NCBI RefSeq assembly: GCF_022539505.1 | Contig: NC_061514.1 | Span: 336,147,090-336,211,089 of the forward strand | From: Lolium rigidum | Taxonomy: Eukaryota; Streptophyta; Magnoliopsida; Poales; Poaceae | DNA length: 64,000 bases | Direction: 5' to 3' | Shown here: piece by piece, positions 47,235 to 58,140 of the stretch | Layout: each line of letters starts with the position of its first letter | How positions within the stretch are numbered: the first letter of the stretch is position 1 | The notes under the pieces: model-generated | Database searches by the model: none | Seen by the model: only the letters and a program-made list of their open reading frames with translations | What the model was told of the DNA's origin: nothing | Position numbers and translations under genes: made by a program

Positions 47235-47724
47235 GTTAGGCAATGCGCTTCGCAGGTACGTCGCCACGCCGGCCTTCGCGTGGGCGACCGTCGTCCTGCT
47301 CGATCAGCGTCCACCCAACCGTACATAGCGCAGTTCAAATGCAGTAGAAGCGCAGAGGGGATTAGTGAGCAATGTTTCTTTTTACCAGGAAACAGCAGGA
47401 GAGTCTACTGTGGTACTCCATTTCATTCATCGCCACAAATATTAACTTTGGGAGTAAAACCCCTTTACACGGTTTGGTAAAAAGAAGATCTGAATTTTGT
47501 CAACTGGACTAAATATATGATCTAGTCGGTTTTGAAGAGACCCTGAAACTAAGAAGCAAAAGATCACAATGCACTCTTTCTATCCAAGATGCTCTGTTTG
47601 GCCTAATGTCTCTGAAAATTAGATTATTGCTTTCCTTCCAAATTTCCCACGCTCCGAAAGTAAGTTATTGGAAAAATAAGGGCCTCCGGGCAATGTTTTG
47701 CGACTGCATTGGTGTATTTAGCTC

Positions 47725-49268
47725 TTTTTTTTTTTAGGGGAAAGCCATACGGCGCATTTTATTTAGAAGCCAACATAGTTACATCATCCAGTACAAAAGG
47801 AATAATAAAACTAGGTGGAGCATCATCCCAACTTACTACAGAATTTGATTCAAAAGAAAATTTAGCTAATTGGTGCGCCACTTGGTTGGCTTCTCTTCGA
47901 CAATGTTCAAAGCTTATATCTTTGAAAGAATGCGCCTTCAGAAAGCAATCGGCTAAAATTGCCGTATAAGGGCTCCATATTTCAATCTCCGATTTGCAAG
48001 CCTGAATCAATTCCAGTGAATCTGACTCAATATTAACAGATGACACCCCCAGTTGCTCCAAGAATTCTAAACCTTTAAGTAGAGCAAGTGCCTCTGCTGT
48101 AGCTGCATTGAAGACATGGTTTAAGGGGCCTGCATACCCAGCAATAGCTTCTCCACGATCATTTCGAAGGACAGCACCACTAGAACCTCTGCCATTTTCA
48201 CGAAATGATGCATCAATGTTCAGCTTATATTCTCCTTTGGCTGGCTTCTTCCAAGTATGTTCACGCTCGATTGGATTCGCCGAAGATGCCGATACATAAT
48301 TCACTGTTATGGCCTGAATTGCAAAAGCTGTCCTGAAAGGCTCTGAAACAGTCTCCCCTTTCACCATCTCACGGCGCTGCCACCACACATACCAACAGGC
48401 CACCGCGATTGTTTCTTTGATCTTCAACATTCCCAAAATAGGTGTATTTTGGTTTGATCTGCGCAAAATTTCCTCTAACACACATGAGCCCGATCTCTCA
48501 CCAATTAAAGCTTGGTCAATATAGTCGGATAGGCCCAAGGACTTCCAGACTTCTCTAGCACGCAAGCATGTGAACAACAGATGTCTCATATCTTCGGGAC
48601 TTGCTTGGCACACGGGGCACTGAGGATGTACACGCATGTGCCTATCAGCAAGGATCGATTTGCCTGGTACTACACCATGTAATGCTCTCCACATGAAAAT
48701 TTTAATCTTGCTTGGAACCTCTAGCTTCCAAACTTTCTCCCATACGGGATTGCAGCTAGTATTACCTTGGCCATCTGGTCTCCTCATTCGGTTACCAAAT
48801 TGATGATTCCATTCTGTGTAATATGCTGATCGCACCGTGAAAGAATGCGACTTTGTATTGTGCCAGGCTACAAAGTCATCTGTCAAATGCTCACTAAGAG
48901 GTATCTTCAGTATACGTTCTGCATCAATTTGCAACAAATTTTCCCTTATTAGCTCTTCATCCCAAGTCCCTGTCACTGGGCTAATCAGCTCATCTACAGT
49001 ACGTAGTAGACTTTGGCCTTTACTAGACAACACTTTTCTGGTATAGTTATTTGGGATCCAATGATCTTCCCAGATGTTAATGGTTGTGCCTGAACCAACT
49101 CTCAAGATGTGTCCGCGTCTAAAAGTTTGCAGTCCCGCAACAATGATTTGCCATGTATATGATGAATCCTTCTTCGGACCTGCTTTCAAAATGTTACCAT
49201 CAGGGTAATACTTCGCCCTCAACACCTGAGCACACAATGATCCAGGATTGTTAATCAAACGCCAGACT
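47725..49268 (-). mobile_element. 5'-truncated LINE (L1 type) with 20-bp target duplication
   Basis: On the minus strand the element runs from 49268 to a tail of 11 A (47735-47725). It is flanked by identical 20-mers (plus strand TGCATTGGTGTATTTAGCTC) at 47705-47724 and 49269-49288. This fixes both ends and shows 5' truncation during target-primed reverse transcription. Confidence 0.93.
47759..49268 (-). pseudogene. LINE ORF2 C-terminus: zinc-finger-like region and RNase H
   Basis: One open frame of about 500 residues. It contains the end of the RT region (VWRLINNPGSLCAQVLRAKY), a zf-RVT segment (PSKIKIFMWRALHGVVPGKS, HPQCPVCQASPEDMRHLLFT) and an RNase H domain with the acidic residues in LNIDASF, ATAEALALL and IESDSLEL. 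The stop lies just before the AATAAA-containing tail. No frameshift is visible, so it is young, but it lacks endonuclease and RT catalytic parts. Coding apparently upstream of 49268 is target-site sequence read by chance. Confidence 0.88.
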
Positions 49269-49304
49269 TGCATTGGTGTATTTAGCTCTTGATACTGATC
49301 AGGG

Positions 49305-49404
49305 NNNNNNNNNNNNNNNNNNNNNNNNNNNNNNNNNNNNNNNNNNNNNNNNNNNNNNNNNNNNNNNNNNNNNNNNNNNNNNNNNNNNNNNNNNNNNNNN
49401 NNNN
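49305..49404. other. Assembly gap (100 N)
   Basis: Exactly 100 N, a placeholder of unknown true length. Order and orientation of the two halves of the block depend on this join. Confidence 0.98.
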
Positions 49405-50057
49405 CAATATCATAAAAGTACCATCTACGGACACTAGGCACTATGCCCTAACAATCTTATGCTATTACATGACCAATCTCATCCAATCCCTACCATCCCC
49501 TTCGGCCTACAGCGGGGGAATTACTCACACATGGATGGGGGAAACATTGCTGGTTGATGGAGAGGCGTTGGCGGTGATGGCGGTGATGATCTCCTCCAAT
49601 TCCCGTCCCGGCGGAGTGCCGGAACGGAGACTTCGGCTCCCGCGACGGAGTTTCGCGATGTGGCGGCGTTACGGAGGGTTTACGGCGACTTCGACTTCTC
49701 CCGTGCGTTTTTAGGTCGAGGCGAATAAGTAGTCCGAAGGGGGCGTCGGAGGCCGGCCGAGGGGCCACACTACATGGCCGCGCGGGCCCCCCCGGGCCGC
49801 GCCGCCATGTAGTGTGGGGCCCTCGTGCCTCCACTTCAATTGCCCTTACGGCTTCGTCATTATTCTGGGAAAATAGGCCCTTTCGTCAAAATCCCGAGGT
49901 TTTTCCTGAAAGTTGGATTTCTGCACAAAAACGAGACACCAGAACAGTTCTGCCGAAAACAGCGTTAGTCCGTGTTAGTTGCATCCAAAATACACAAATT
50001 AGAGGCAAAACAATAGCAAAAGTGTTCGGGAAAGTAGATACGTTTTGGACGTATCAG
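49405..50057 (-). mobile_element. LTR fragment, TGATACGTCC family, minus strand
   Basis: On the minus strand begins TGATACGTCCAAAACGTATC and continues with TACTTTCCCGAACACTTTTG. It resembles the large gypsy LTRs with TGATACGTC starts. The inner part is cut by the gap. Confidence 0.7.
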
Positions 50058-50698
50058 GGGGCGGGGGTGGGTGGGGGGTAGGCCGGCGGGGGTTGGCCGG
50101 AGGGGAGGATGGCGACGACCCGGCCGGCGGCGAGGTGAAAGATCGAGATGTCGCCTAGAGGGGGGGGTGAATAGGCAATTACAAACTCTTGCGGATTTGT
50201 CTTGTAATAATGCGGAATTAAACTATCGTTTAGTTTACAAGCACAAACCCTAAATATGCTAAGCTCAACTAAGTGTAACAATAGCAACTAGAGCTAAGCA
50301 AGATAGGCACAAGATATATGTAGCACAAGTGATAGCAAGATATATGTACTTCAAGCACGATGGCTATCACAAGGAAAGAGAGCTCGGGTATAGAAATAAC
50401 CGAGGCACGCGGAGACGAGGATGTATTCCCGTGTTCCCTTGCTTTGCAACAAGGTACGTCACGTTTGGAGGAGTGGAGGTCCCACGAAGGATTCCCAGCG
50501 CCACGAAGGCTCACCCTATTCTCCGAACCACACCCACGAAGGATAATGGCCCTTTCCTTATGGTTAGCTTTTCCTCCGCTCCGGAGATGGCAAGCTCCAC
50601 AACCACTTCACAAGCTCCACGAAGGAGAAGCCCGGGCCCCTTCACAATCTTCCACGAAGAGATCACCGGGACACCAACCAAGCCAACTAGGAGGTCAC
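50058..50698 (-). mobile_element. Family X copy 3, first part, with GC-rich left edge
   Basis: 50058-50139 is G-rich and unassigned. From about 50140 GATGTCGCCTAGAGGGGGGG starts the mirror image of the family X ends seen at 26850 and 39626. The copy is split by the retrotransposon at 50699 and continues at 53768. Confidence 0.65.
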
Positions 50699-53600
50699 TG
50701 ATACGTCTCCGACGTATCGATAATTTCTTATGTTCCATGCCATATTATTGATGATACCTACATCTTATAATGTTTACAATATGACTTTTATGTGAGTTTT
50801 GCTGCACCGTTCATCCTTGTGTTTGTTTCAAATAACCTTGCTAGCCTAAACCTTGTATCGAGAGGGAATACTTCTCATGCATCCAAAATCCTTGAGCCAA
50901 CCACTATGCCATTTGTGTCCACCATACCTACCTACTACATGGTATTTATCTGCCATTCCAAAGTAAATTGCTTGAGTGCTACCTTTAAAATTCCATCATT
51001 CACCTTTGCAATATATAGCTCATGGGACAAATAGCTTAAAAACTATTGTGGTATTGAATATGTACTTATGCACTTTATCTCTTATTAAGTTGCTTGTTGT
51101 GCGATAACCATGCTTCGGGGACGCCATCAACTATTCTTTGTTGAATATCATGTGAGTTGCTATGCATGTCCGTCTTGTCCGAAGTAAGAGAGATCTACCA
51201 CCTTTATGGTTGGAGCATGCATATTGTTAGAGAAGAACATTGGGCCGCTAACTAAAGCCATGAATCATGGTGGAAGTTTCAGTTTTGGACACATATCCTC
51301 AATCTCATATGAGAATAATAATTGTTGTCACATGCTTATGCATTAAAGAGGAGTCCATTATCTGTTGTCCATGTTGTCCCGGTATGGATGTCTAAGTTGA
51401 GAATAATCAAAGCGAGAAATCCAAAATGCAAGCTTTCTCCTTAGACCTTTGTACAGGCGGCATGGAGGTACCCCATTGTGACACTTGGTTAAAACATGTG
51501 CATTGCAAAGATCCGGTAGTCCAAGCTAATTAGGACAAGGTGCGGGCACTATTAGTATACTATGCATGAGACTTGCAACTTGTAAGATATAATTTACATA
51601 ACTCATATGCTTTATTACTACCGTTGACAAAATTGTTTCATGTTTTCAAAATAAAAGCTCTAGCACAAATATAGCAATCGATGCTTTCCTCTTCGAAGGA
51701 CCATTCTCTTTACTTTTATGTTGAGTCCAGTTCACCTATCTCTCTCCACCTCAAGAAGCAAACACTTGTGTGAACTGTGCATTGATTCTTACATACTTGC
51801 ATATTGTACTTGTTATATTACTCTATGTTGACAATTATCCATGAGATATAGATGTTACAAGTTGAAAGCAACCGCTGAAACTTAATCTTCCTTTGTGTTG
51901 CTTCAATACCTTTACTTTGATTTATTGCTTTATGAGTTAACTCTTATGCAAGACTTATTGATGCTTGTCTTGAAGTACTATTCATGAAAAGTCTTTGCCT
52001 TATGACTCACTTGTTTACTCATGTCATTACCATTGTTTTGATCGCTGCATCCACTACATATGTTTACAAATAGTATGATCAAGGTTATGATGGCATGTCA
52101 CTTCAGAAATTATCTTTGTTATCGTTTTACTCGCTCGGGACGAGCGAGAACTAAGCTTGGGGATGCTGATACGTCTCCGACGTATCGATAATTTCTTATG
52201 TTCCATGCCATATTATTGATGATACCTACATGTTTTATGCACACTTTATGTCATATTCGTGCATTTTCCGGAACTAACCTATTAACAAGATGCCGAAGTG
52301 CCAGTTCGCTGTTTCTAGCTGTTTTTGGTTTCGAAATCCTAGTAACGAAATATTCTCGAATTGGACGAAATCAAGACCCGGGGCCTATTTTGCCACGAAC
52401 CTTCCGGAAGACCGAAGAGCATACGAAGTGGGGCCACGAGGTGGCCGGACCACAAGGCGGCGCGGCCAAGGGGGCCCGCGCCACCCTGTGGTGTGGGCCC
52501 CTCGTCGGCCCTCCGACTCGCCCTTCCGCCTACTTAAAGCCTCCGTCGCGAAACCCCCGATGCGAAAAACCACGATACGGAAAACCTTACTGAGACGCCG
52601 CCGCCGCCAATCCCATCTCGGCGGATTCCGGAGATCTCCTCCGGCACCCTGCCGGCGAGGGGATTCATCTCCCGGCGGACTCTACACCGCCATGGTCGCT
52701 CTCACGGAGTGATGAGTGAGTAGTTCACCCCTGGACTATGGGTCCATAGCGGTAGCTAGATGGTTGTCTTCTCCTCATTGTGCTTCATTGTTGGATCTTG
52801 TGAGCTGCCTAACATGATCAAGATCATCTATACTGTAATACTCTATGTTGTGTTTGTCGGGATCCGATGGATAGAGAATACCATGTTATGTTAATTATCA
52901 AGTTATTGCATATGTGTTGTTTATGATCTTGCATGCTCTCCGTTATTAGTAGAGGCTCGGCCAAGTTGATGCTAGTAACTCCAAGAGGGAGTATTTATGC
53001 TCGATAGTGGGTTCATGCCTGCATTGACACTGGGACAGGTGACAGAAAGTTCTAAGGTTGTGTTGTGCTGTTGCCACTAGGGATAAAACATTGATGCTAT
53101 GTCCGAGGATGTAGTTATTGATTACATTACGCACCATACTTAATGCAATTGTCTGTTGCTTTGCAACTTAATACTTGAAGGGGTTCGGACGATAACCTGA
53201 AGGTGGACTTTTAGGCATAGATGCGGTTGGATGGCGGTCTATGTACTTTGTCGTAATGCCCAATTAAATCTCACTATAATTATCATGACATGTATGTGCA
53301 TTGTTATGCCCTCTCTATTTGTCAATTGCCCGACTGTAATTTGTTCACCCAACATGCTTTTATCTTATGGGAGAGACACCTCTAGTGAACTGTGGACCCC
53401 GGTCCATTCTTTTAATACTCGAAATACAAATCTGCTGCAATACTTGTTTTACTTGTTTTCTCTGCAAACAATCATCTTCCACACAATTCGGTTAATCCTT
53501 TGTTACAGCAAGCCGGTGAGATTGACAACCTCACTGTTTCGTTGGGGCAAAGTACTTTGGTTGTGTTGTGCGGGTTCCACGTTGGTGCCGGAATCTCCGG

Positions 53601-53762
53601 TGTTGCGCCGCACTACATCCCGCCGCCATCAACCTTCAACGTGCTTCTTGGCTCCTCCTGGTTCGATAAACCTTGGTTTCTTTCTGAGGGAAAACTTGCT
53701 GCTGTGCGCATCATACCTTCCTCTTGGGGTTGCCCAACGAACGTGTGAAATACACGCCATCA
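50699..53762 (+). mobile_element. Non-coding LTR retrotransposon with deleted 5' LTR
   Basis: Starts with about 90 bp of the LTR (TGATACGTCTCCGACG), jumps into the internal region, and ends with a full 3' LTR. GTCAC at 50694-50698 and 53763-53767 is a perfect target duplication, so both outer ends are original and the 5' LTR lost some 1.5 kb after insertion. The interior (50795-52166) has no retroviral coding sequence and ends AACTAAGCTTGGGGATGC, the polypurine tract. Confidence 0.9.
52167..53762 (+). repeat. 3' LTR of the retrotransposon at 50699
   Basis: 1596 bp, TGATACGTCTCCGACG...ACGCCATCA, collinear with the solo LTR at 3263-4859 (1597 bp). Confidence 0.92.
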
Positions 53763-53767
53763 GTCAC

Positions 53768-55540
53768 CCTCCAAGAGTAACAAGCTCACGGTCTCTCACT
53801 CGAACAAATCGTGGTGGAGAGCTCAACACTATGCAATGATGCAAAGCAAGAACACCGGAGGTGTTCAAGTCCCTCACACTCAAATCCCACCAAAGCAACG
53901 AATGCTAGGATGAGATTGGAGAGGAAGAACAAGGGGAAAGTCAACCAAAGACTCCAAGATCTAGATCCCAAGAGATTCCCTCACTTAGAGAAGAAATGGA
54001 TTGGTGGAAGTGTAGATCTAGATCTCCTCTCTTAGATCCCTCAAGAATGAGCAAGAATGGTTGGAGGAATCAAAGGGGAGAGCAAGTTCTTCAAATGCAA
54101 CAATGGAGGAGAGAGAATGGGAAGAACTTAACTAGCTCAAGGTGGAAGAAGCCTATTTATAGCTAAAGGGGAAAAATAGCTGTTGGGGGAAAAAGACAGA
54201 AAATCGGGCAGAAAATAGTCAGAAAAACGGCCCAGCCGGCTGCCAGGCCGGCCGACCGGAGCAGAAGCCGGCCAGGCCGGTCAGCAGCCCGGTCGGACCG
54301 GCCCAGCAACCGGGCTGAGCAGCAGCCGCGCGGGCGGCAGGAAGCTGGGCGACGCGGGGGTGCAGGCCGCGGGTGGGCCGCGCGCGGTGAGGCGGCCCAG
54401 GCTTGGGAAGCCGGTCGGACCGGGGGCAGCGCCGGGCAGGCCGGTCACGGACCGGGCCTGCGACCGTACTTGGGCCAAAAGGCCCCGGGAGGCGGCCCGG
54501 ATGGCACCAGCGCCGGACCGGGTCGCGGACCGGGTGGGCCGGTGGCTGGGCCGGTCGACCGGCCGGCTCCCTCCCCTTTTTCTCTTTTTCTTTTTATTCT
54601 TTTCTCATCTTTCCTTTTTCTTTAATAACTATTGCTCCCGAACTCCGATTGATATGAAACCAATTTTGTTGGAAAGATAACGACGAATAGAACCCCAACA
54701 AAAACTGGAAATATGGAGACTCCTCTCAGAACATTTTAGATGATTTTAGAGAGGGAGTCTCCCACCGTCAAGAACCGGTGAAGACGTCCAAACTTGAAAA
54801 CGCAATAGAAGATGCATGCGGATTCCGTTTTCGATGAACTTGGGCTTGTTGTAAAGCTAGCAACAAGCTCAAGAACCTCACACAGATAAACACCAAGAAG
54901 CAATAAGGATATGCAAAGTATGCAAAGGATTGAGCTCCCTAAGACGATGTGATCAAGTTACTCAACCGAAAGCCCCTCTTAATAGTGCGGCTATCTATCC
55001 TATAATCCGGTCTCCCAACATCCACCTTGAGACCGGTAAAAGGAAAACCTAGCAAGGCCATACCTTTGCCTTGCGCATCCCGCTTGATCTTGATGATAAT
55101 TCTTCATGCTTCACTCAAGCCGGAATGCCATACTTGATCAAATGTTGCTTCGTGAAGACTCACAAATGCTCCCCCATACACTATGATGGAAAAGCTCCAT
55201 TGATGCACATCTTCACATGTCCATTATCACCAAATGGACGGCAAGCTTCAAGCATGTGATCCACTTGAGATGCTCATCTTGAACTTGCCCAACTCAATCC
55301 TTGTATCTTCTCATACTCACATAAGATAGAGCATGGCTAATATTGAGTTTCACATAAGAACTCCATCTTTATTTCTTCTTCTTGATCATATCACATATGT
55401 ATCTTCATACCGATGATCTTGATGCCAATACACAAGATATACCTTTATCTTCATGGCATCCATACTTGAATCCAACACATGGAGTACAAGTAGTACCTAT
55501 GGAATATTCCTTCATATAAACTCAATGAAAACATTAGTCC
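53768..55540 (-). mobile_element. Family X copy 3, second part
   Basis: Continuation of the sequence cut by the GTCAC insertion. GC-rich CCGGCCAGGCCGGTC repeats occur at 54235-54560 and AT-rich DNA follows. It ends near ATTACCAAAACCACACATAG (about 55557). No coding domain seen; this copy is longer than copies 1 and 2. Confidence 0.5.
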
Positions 55541-55796
55541 ATAGGGGTTGTCATTAATTACCAAAACCACACATAGGGGCAATATACCCTTACACGAGGG
55601 CACAACGCCAGGGCGGCCGACGGCCAGGGCAGCGCCAGGGCGGCCAGAGATGTGGAGGTCGTGCAGAAGAAACTGGATAGGGTGGGACTTTTTTTTTCTT
55701 GTGGTGTTTTGTACGCATATTTTCCGGTGCGCGTCACTTATAGGGTCGGATGGTGCTCAGAATAATATTCTGAGCACCAGTTTCAGAATAGTGCTT

Positions 55797-55798
<2 letters not shown>
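55541..55798. mobile_element. End of a second TA-microsatellite-associated element
   Basis: Contains the 27-bp palindrome (arms GGTGCTCAGAATA, 55752-55778) then GTTTCAGAATAGTGCTTCC directly before the AT run. This is the same terminal structure as at 61285-61330 and in the same orientation. The opposite end of this copy is not found. Confidence 0.6.

Positions 55799-55837
<39 letters not shown>
55799..55837. repeat. (AT)n microsatellite, 39 bp
   Basis: Pure alternating AT between two outward-facing element ends. Confidence 0.97.
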
Positions 55838-55839
<2 letters not shown>

Positions 55840-55999
55840 AGCACTATTCTGCAACCGGTTGCAGAATAATATTCTGAGCACCGACTTGTACTTTTCTGGA
55901 CACAATGTTGTACTTCCCGCATAACAGGGTTCCACTTTCTGTCGAACTTACCTGAACTTTCCGTTTTCTTCATAGGTACTGATTATACCTCGAGTTTCT

Positions 56000-56620
56000 C
56001 AACCATTTGTCGTAACTATGCAAATGATATACCGTTGGATAGATAATGAAAAACCGCAACTTTTTCATGTTCACACTTTTCACAGATTTTGCACGGTTTA
56101 AATTTAATTTTGAAAATACGAAAACACTTCTATTTGGCCAGAAAACGAACTTTTAGTTCGATTTTCGAATCGCTTATCGAAACTGTGCAAGTGATATACC
56201 GTTGGAAAGATAATGAAATTGCGCAACTTTTTCATGTTTTAAGTTTTTTCAAAATCCTCACAGTTTTTGAACAATTTTGAAAATACCGAATTTCGGACGT
56301 ACTCAAAAACGAGCGGACAGTAATTTGGAAGAATTTTTTCAACCGTTTGTCGGAATGATGCAAATGATACGGCGTTGGAAAGCTATGGAATAGGCGCAAC
56401 TTTCTTATTCGAATTATTTTCTCTAATTCCTTACAGTTTAAGAGAATAACTCGAATTACTGTCCGTCCGTTTTATGTGACGGACACCGAATGATTTCCCC
56501 GCGATTTCCATTCGGAGTATTTAAATAATGGAAATGATATACGGTTGGAAAGCTATCAAAATGGCGCATATTATTTGTATCTACCATTTTTGCCAAATCC
56601 GAATGGTTTAAAACTAATTT
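56000..56620. repeat. Tandem array, about 170-bp unit, four copies
   Basis: Copies are anchored by GATATACCGTTGGA or close variants at 56026, 56192, 56365 and 56536, each followed by a GCGCAACTTTTTCATG-type segment. Strongly diverged. Confidence 0.8.
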
Positions 56621-57159
56621 TAGATGTTTTGAAATCATGTTTCCGGTATATTTTGTGGCATAACGGTTTGAATTTGATGGCTTAGATCCATTTATTTGTT
56701 GTAAATGTTGTAGGTAATGAAATTAGACATATACTCTACCATATAAAGCTTTTGGTGACAATGATTGAAGTGGTTGGTGATCAAATCGATGAGATTTGGA
56801 CAATAGATTTCCGCCCCCTAAAAACAGAGCGTTGAACTTCTCTCGACGTGAACTTGTGCTTACCGGGAAATAGGGTTGTACTTCTTTGTGCGGTTTCATG
56901 AAAGTATTCAGTAAAACAGAGCTATAATTTTCACCGCACAAAATGTGCAGCACAACCACGCGCATCTGAACTTCTCGCGACATGTCCTTGTACTTCTTGG
57001 CCCTTGTGGTTGTACTTCCTGGAAATGTTTTGATGCTAGTGCGTTTTACAAAAACTAGCATGTGTGTTTCGAAATGATAATTTTAGATTGTCCCTAGCCT
57101 CTATTTAAATGATTCTTCACTTCTTGTATCTTAATATTTGAACTTTCCAACATTGGTAT

Positions 57160-58140
57160 GTGAACATACGTGTGAGTATTTTCTTTATACAATTTGCAGT
57201 TCCTGTAATTACTGCTTGTACTTTCTGTAGTCTCCACTTGTACTTCTCGGAATAAGTCATTGTACTTCCTCACGGATGACAGGATTATTTTGTTTTTCCT
57301 ACATTTGAATTATGTCAATTTCTTGTACTTCCTATATTAAGTGGGTGTACTGCTAGTGTCGAATGGTTGTACTTCTCTCCGTCAACTATTTTAATTTCCT
57401 CTTGGGTGATGGGATTATTTCGTTTTTTACATTAGGATTTTGTTGGTTTTCCTGTCCTTCATATAATAGGTGCTTGTACTGCTCGTGTCGAGTGGTTGTA
57501 CTTCTCGTCATCAACTATTTGAACTTCCTCGGGGGTGACGGGATTATTTCGTTTTTACTACATTTGGATTTTATCGGTTTCCTTGAACTTCGTATAATAA
57601 GTGCTTGTACTGCTCGGGTCGAATAGTTGTACTTCTTGAGTCAAGTATTTGAAATTTCTCGTGGATGACGGGATTATTTTGGTTTTTCTACATTTGGATT
57701 TTACCGGTTTTCTTGTACTTCCTATATTAAGTGAGTGTACTACTCATGTCTACTGGTTGCACTTCTCGTCTTCAAGTATATAAACTTCCACATAGGTGAT
57801 GGGATTATTTTGTTTTTTCTACATTTAGATTTTGTCGGTTTTCTTGTACTTTCTGTAATAAGTGCATGTACTTCTCGTGTCAAAAGGTTGTACTTCTAAT
57901 TGTCAAGCATTTAAACTTCCTCGCTTATGATGGAATTATTTTGGTTTTTTCTACATTTGGATTTTTTCTGTTTTCTTGTACTTCCTATAATAAGTGTTTG
58001 TACTGCTCGTGTCGGATGGTTACACTACTCATAGTTAATAATTTGAACTTCCTCACGAATGATGGGATTATTTTGTTTTGCACTTCCAAAACTAACGCTT
58101 TGAACCTCCCATAGTCACCGCTTGTATTTCTCGTGAGGTA
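57160..58140. repeat. Tandem array, about 130-bp unit, seven copies
   Basis: GGGATTATTT anchors at about 57281, 57411, 57540, 57670, 57801, 57930 and 58054. Each unit has CTACATTTGGATTTT, a TTGTACTTCCTATAATAAGT-like part and GGTTGTACTTCTCGTC. Spacing 124-131 bp. Confidence 0.9.

Noticed and set aside
55734..55973. Ile-Tyr repeat ORFs over the AT microsatellites (also 61111-61479)
   Set aside because: Translation of (TA)n only.
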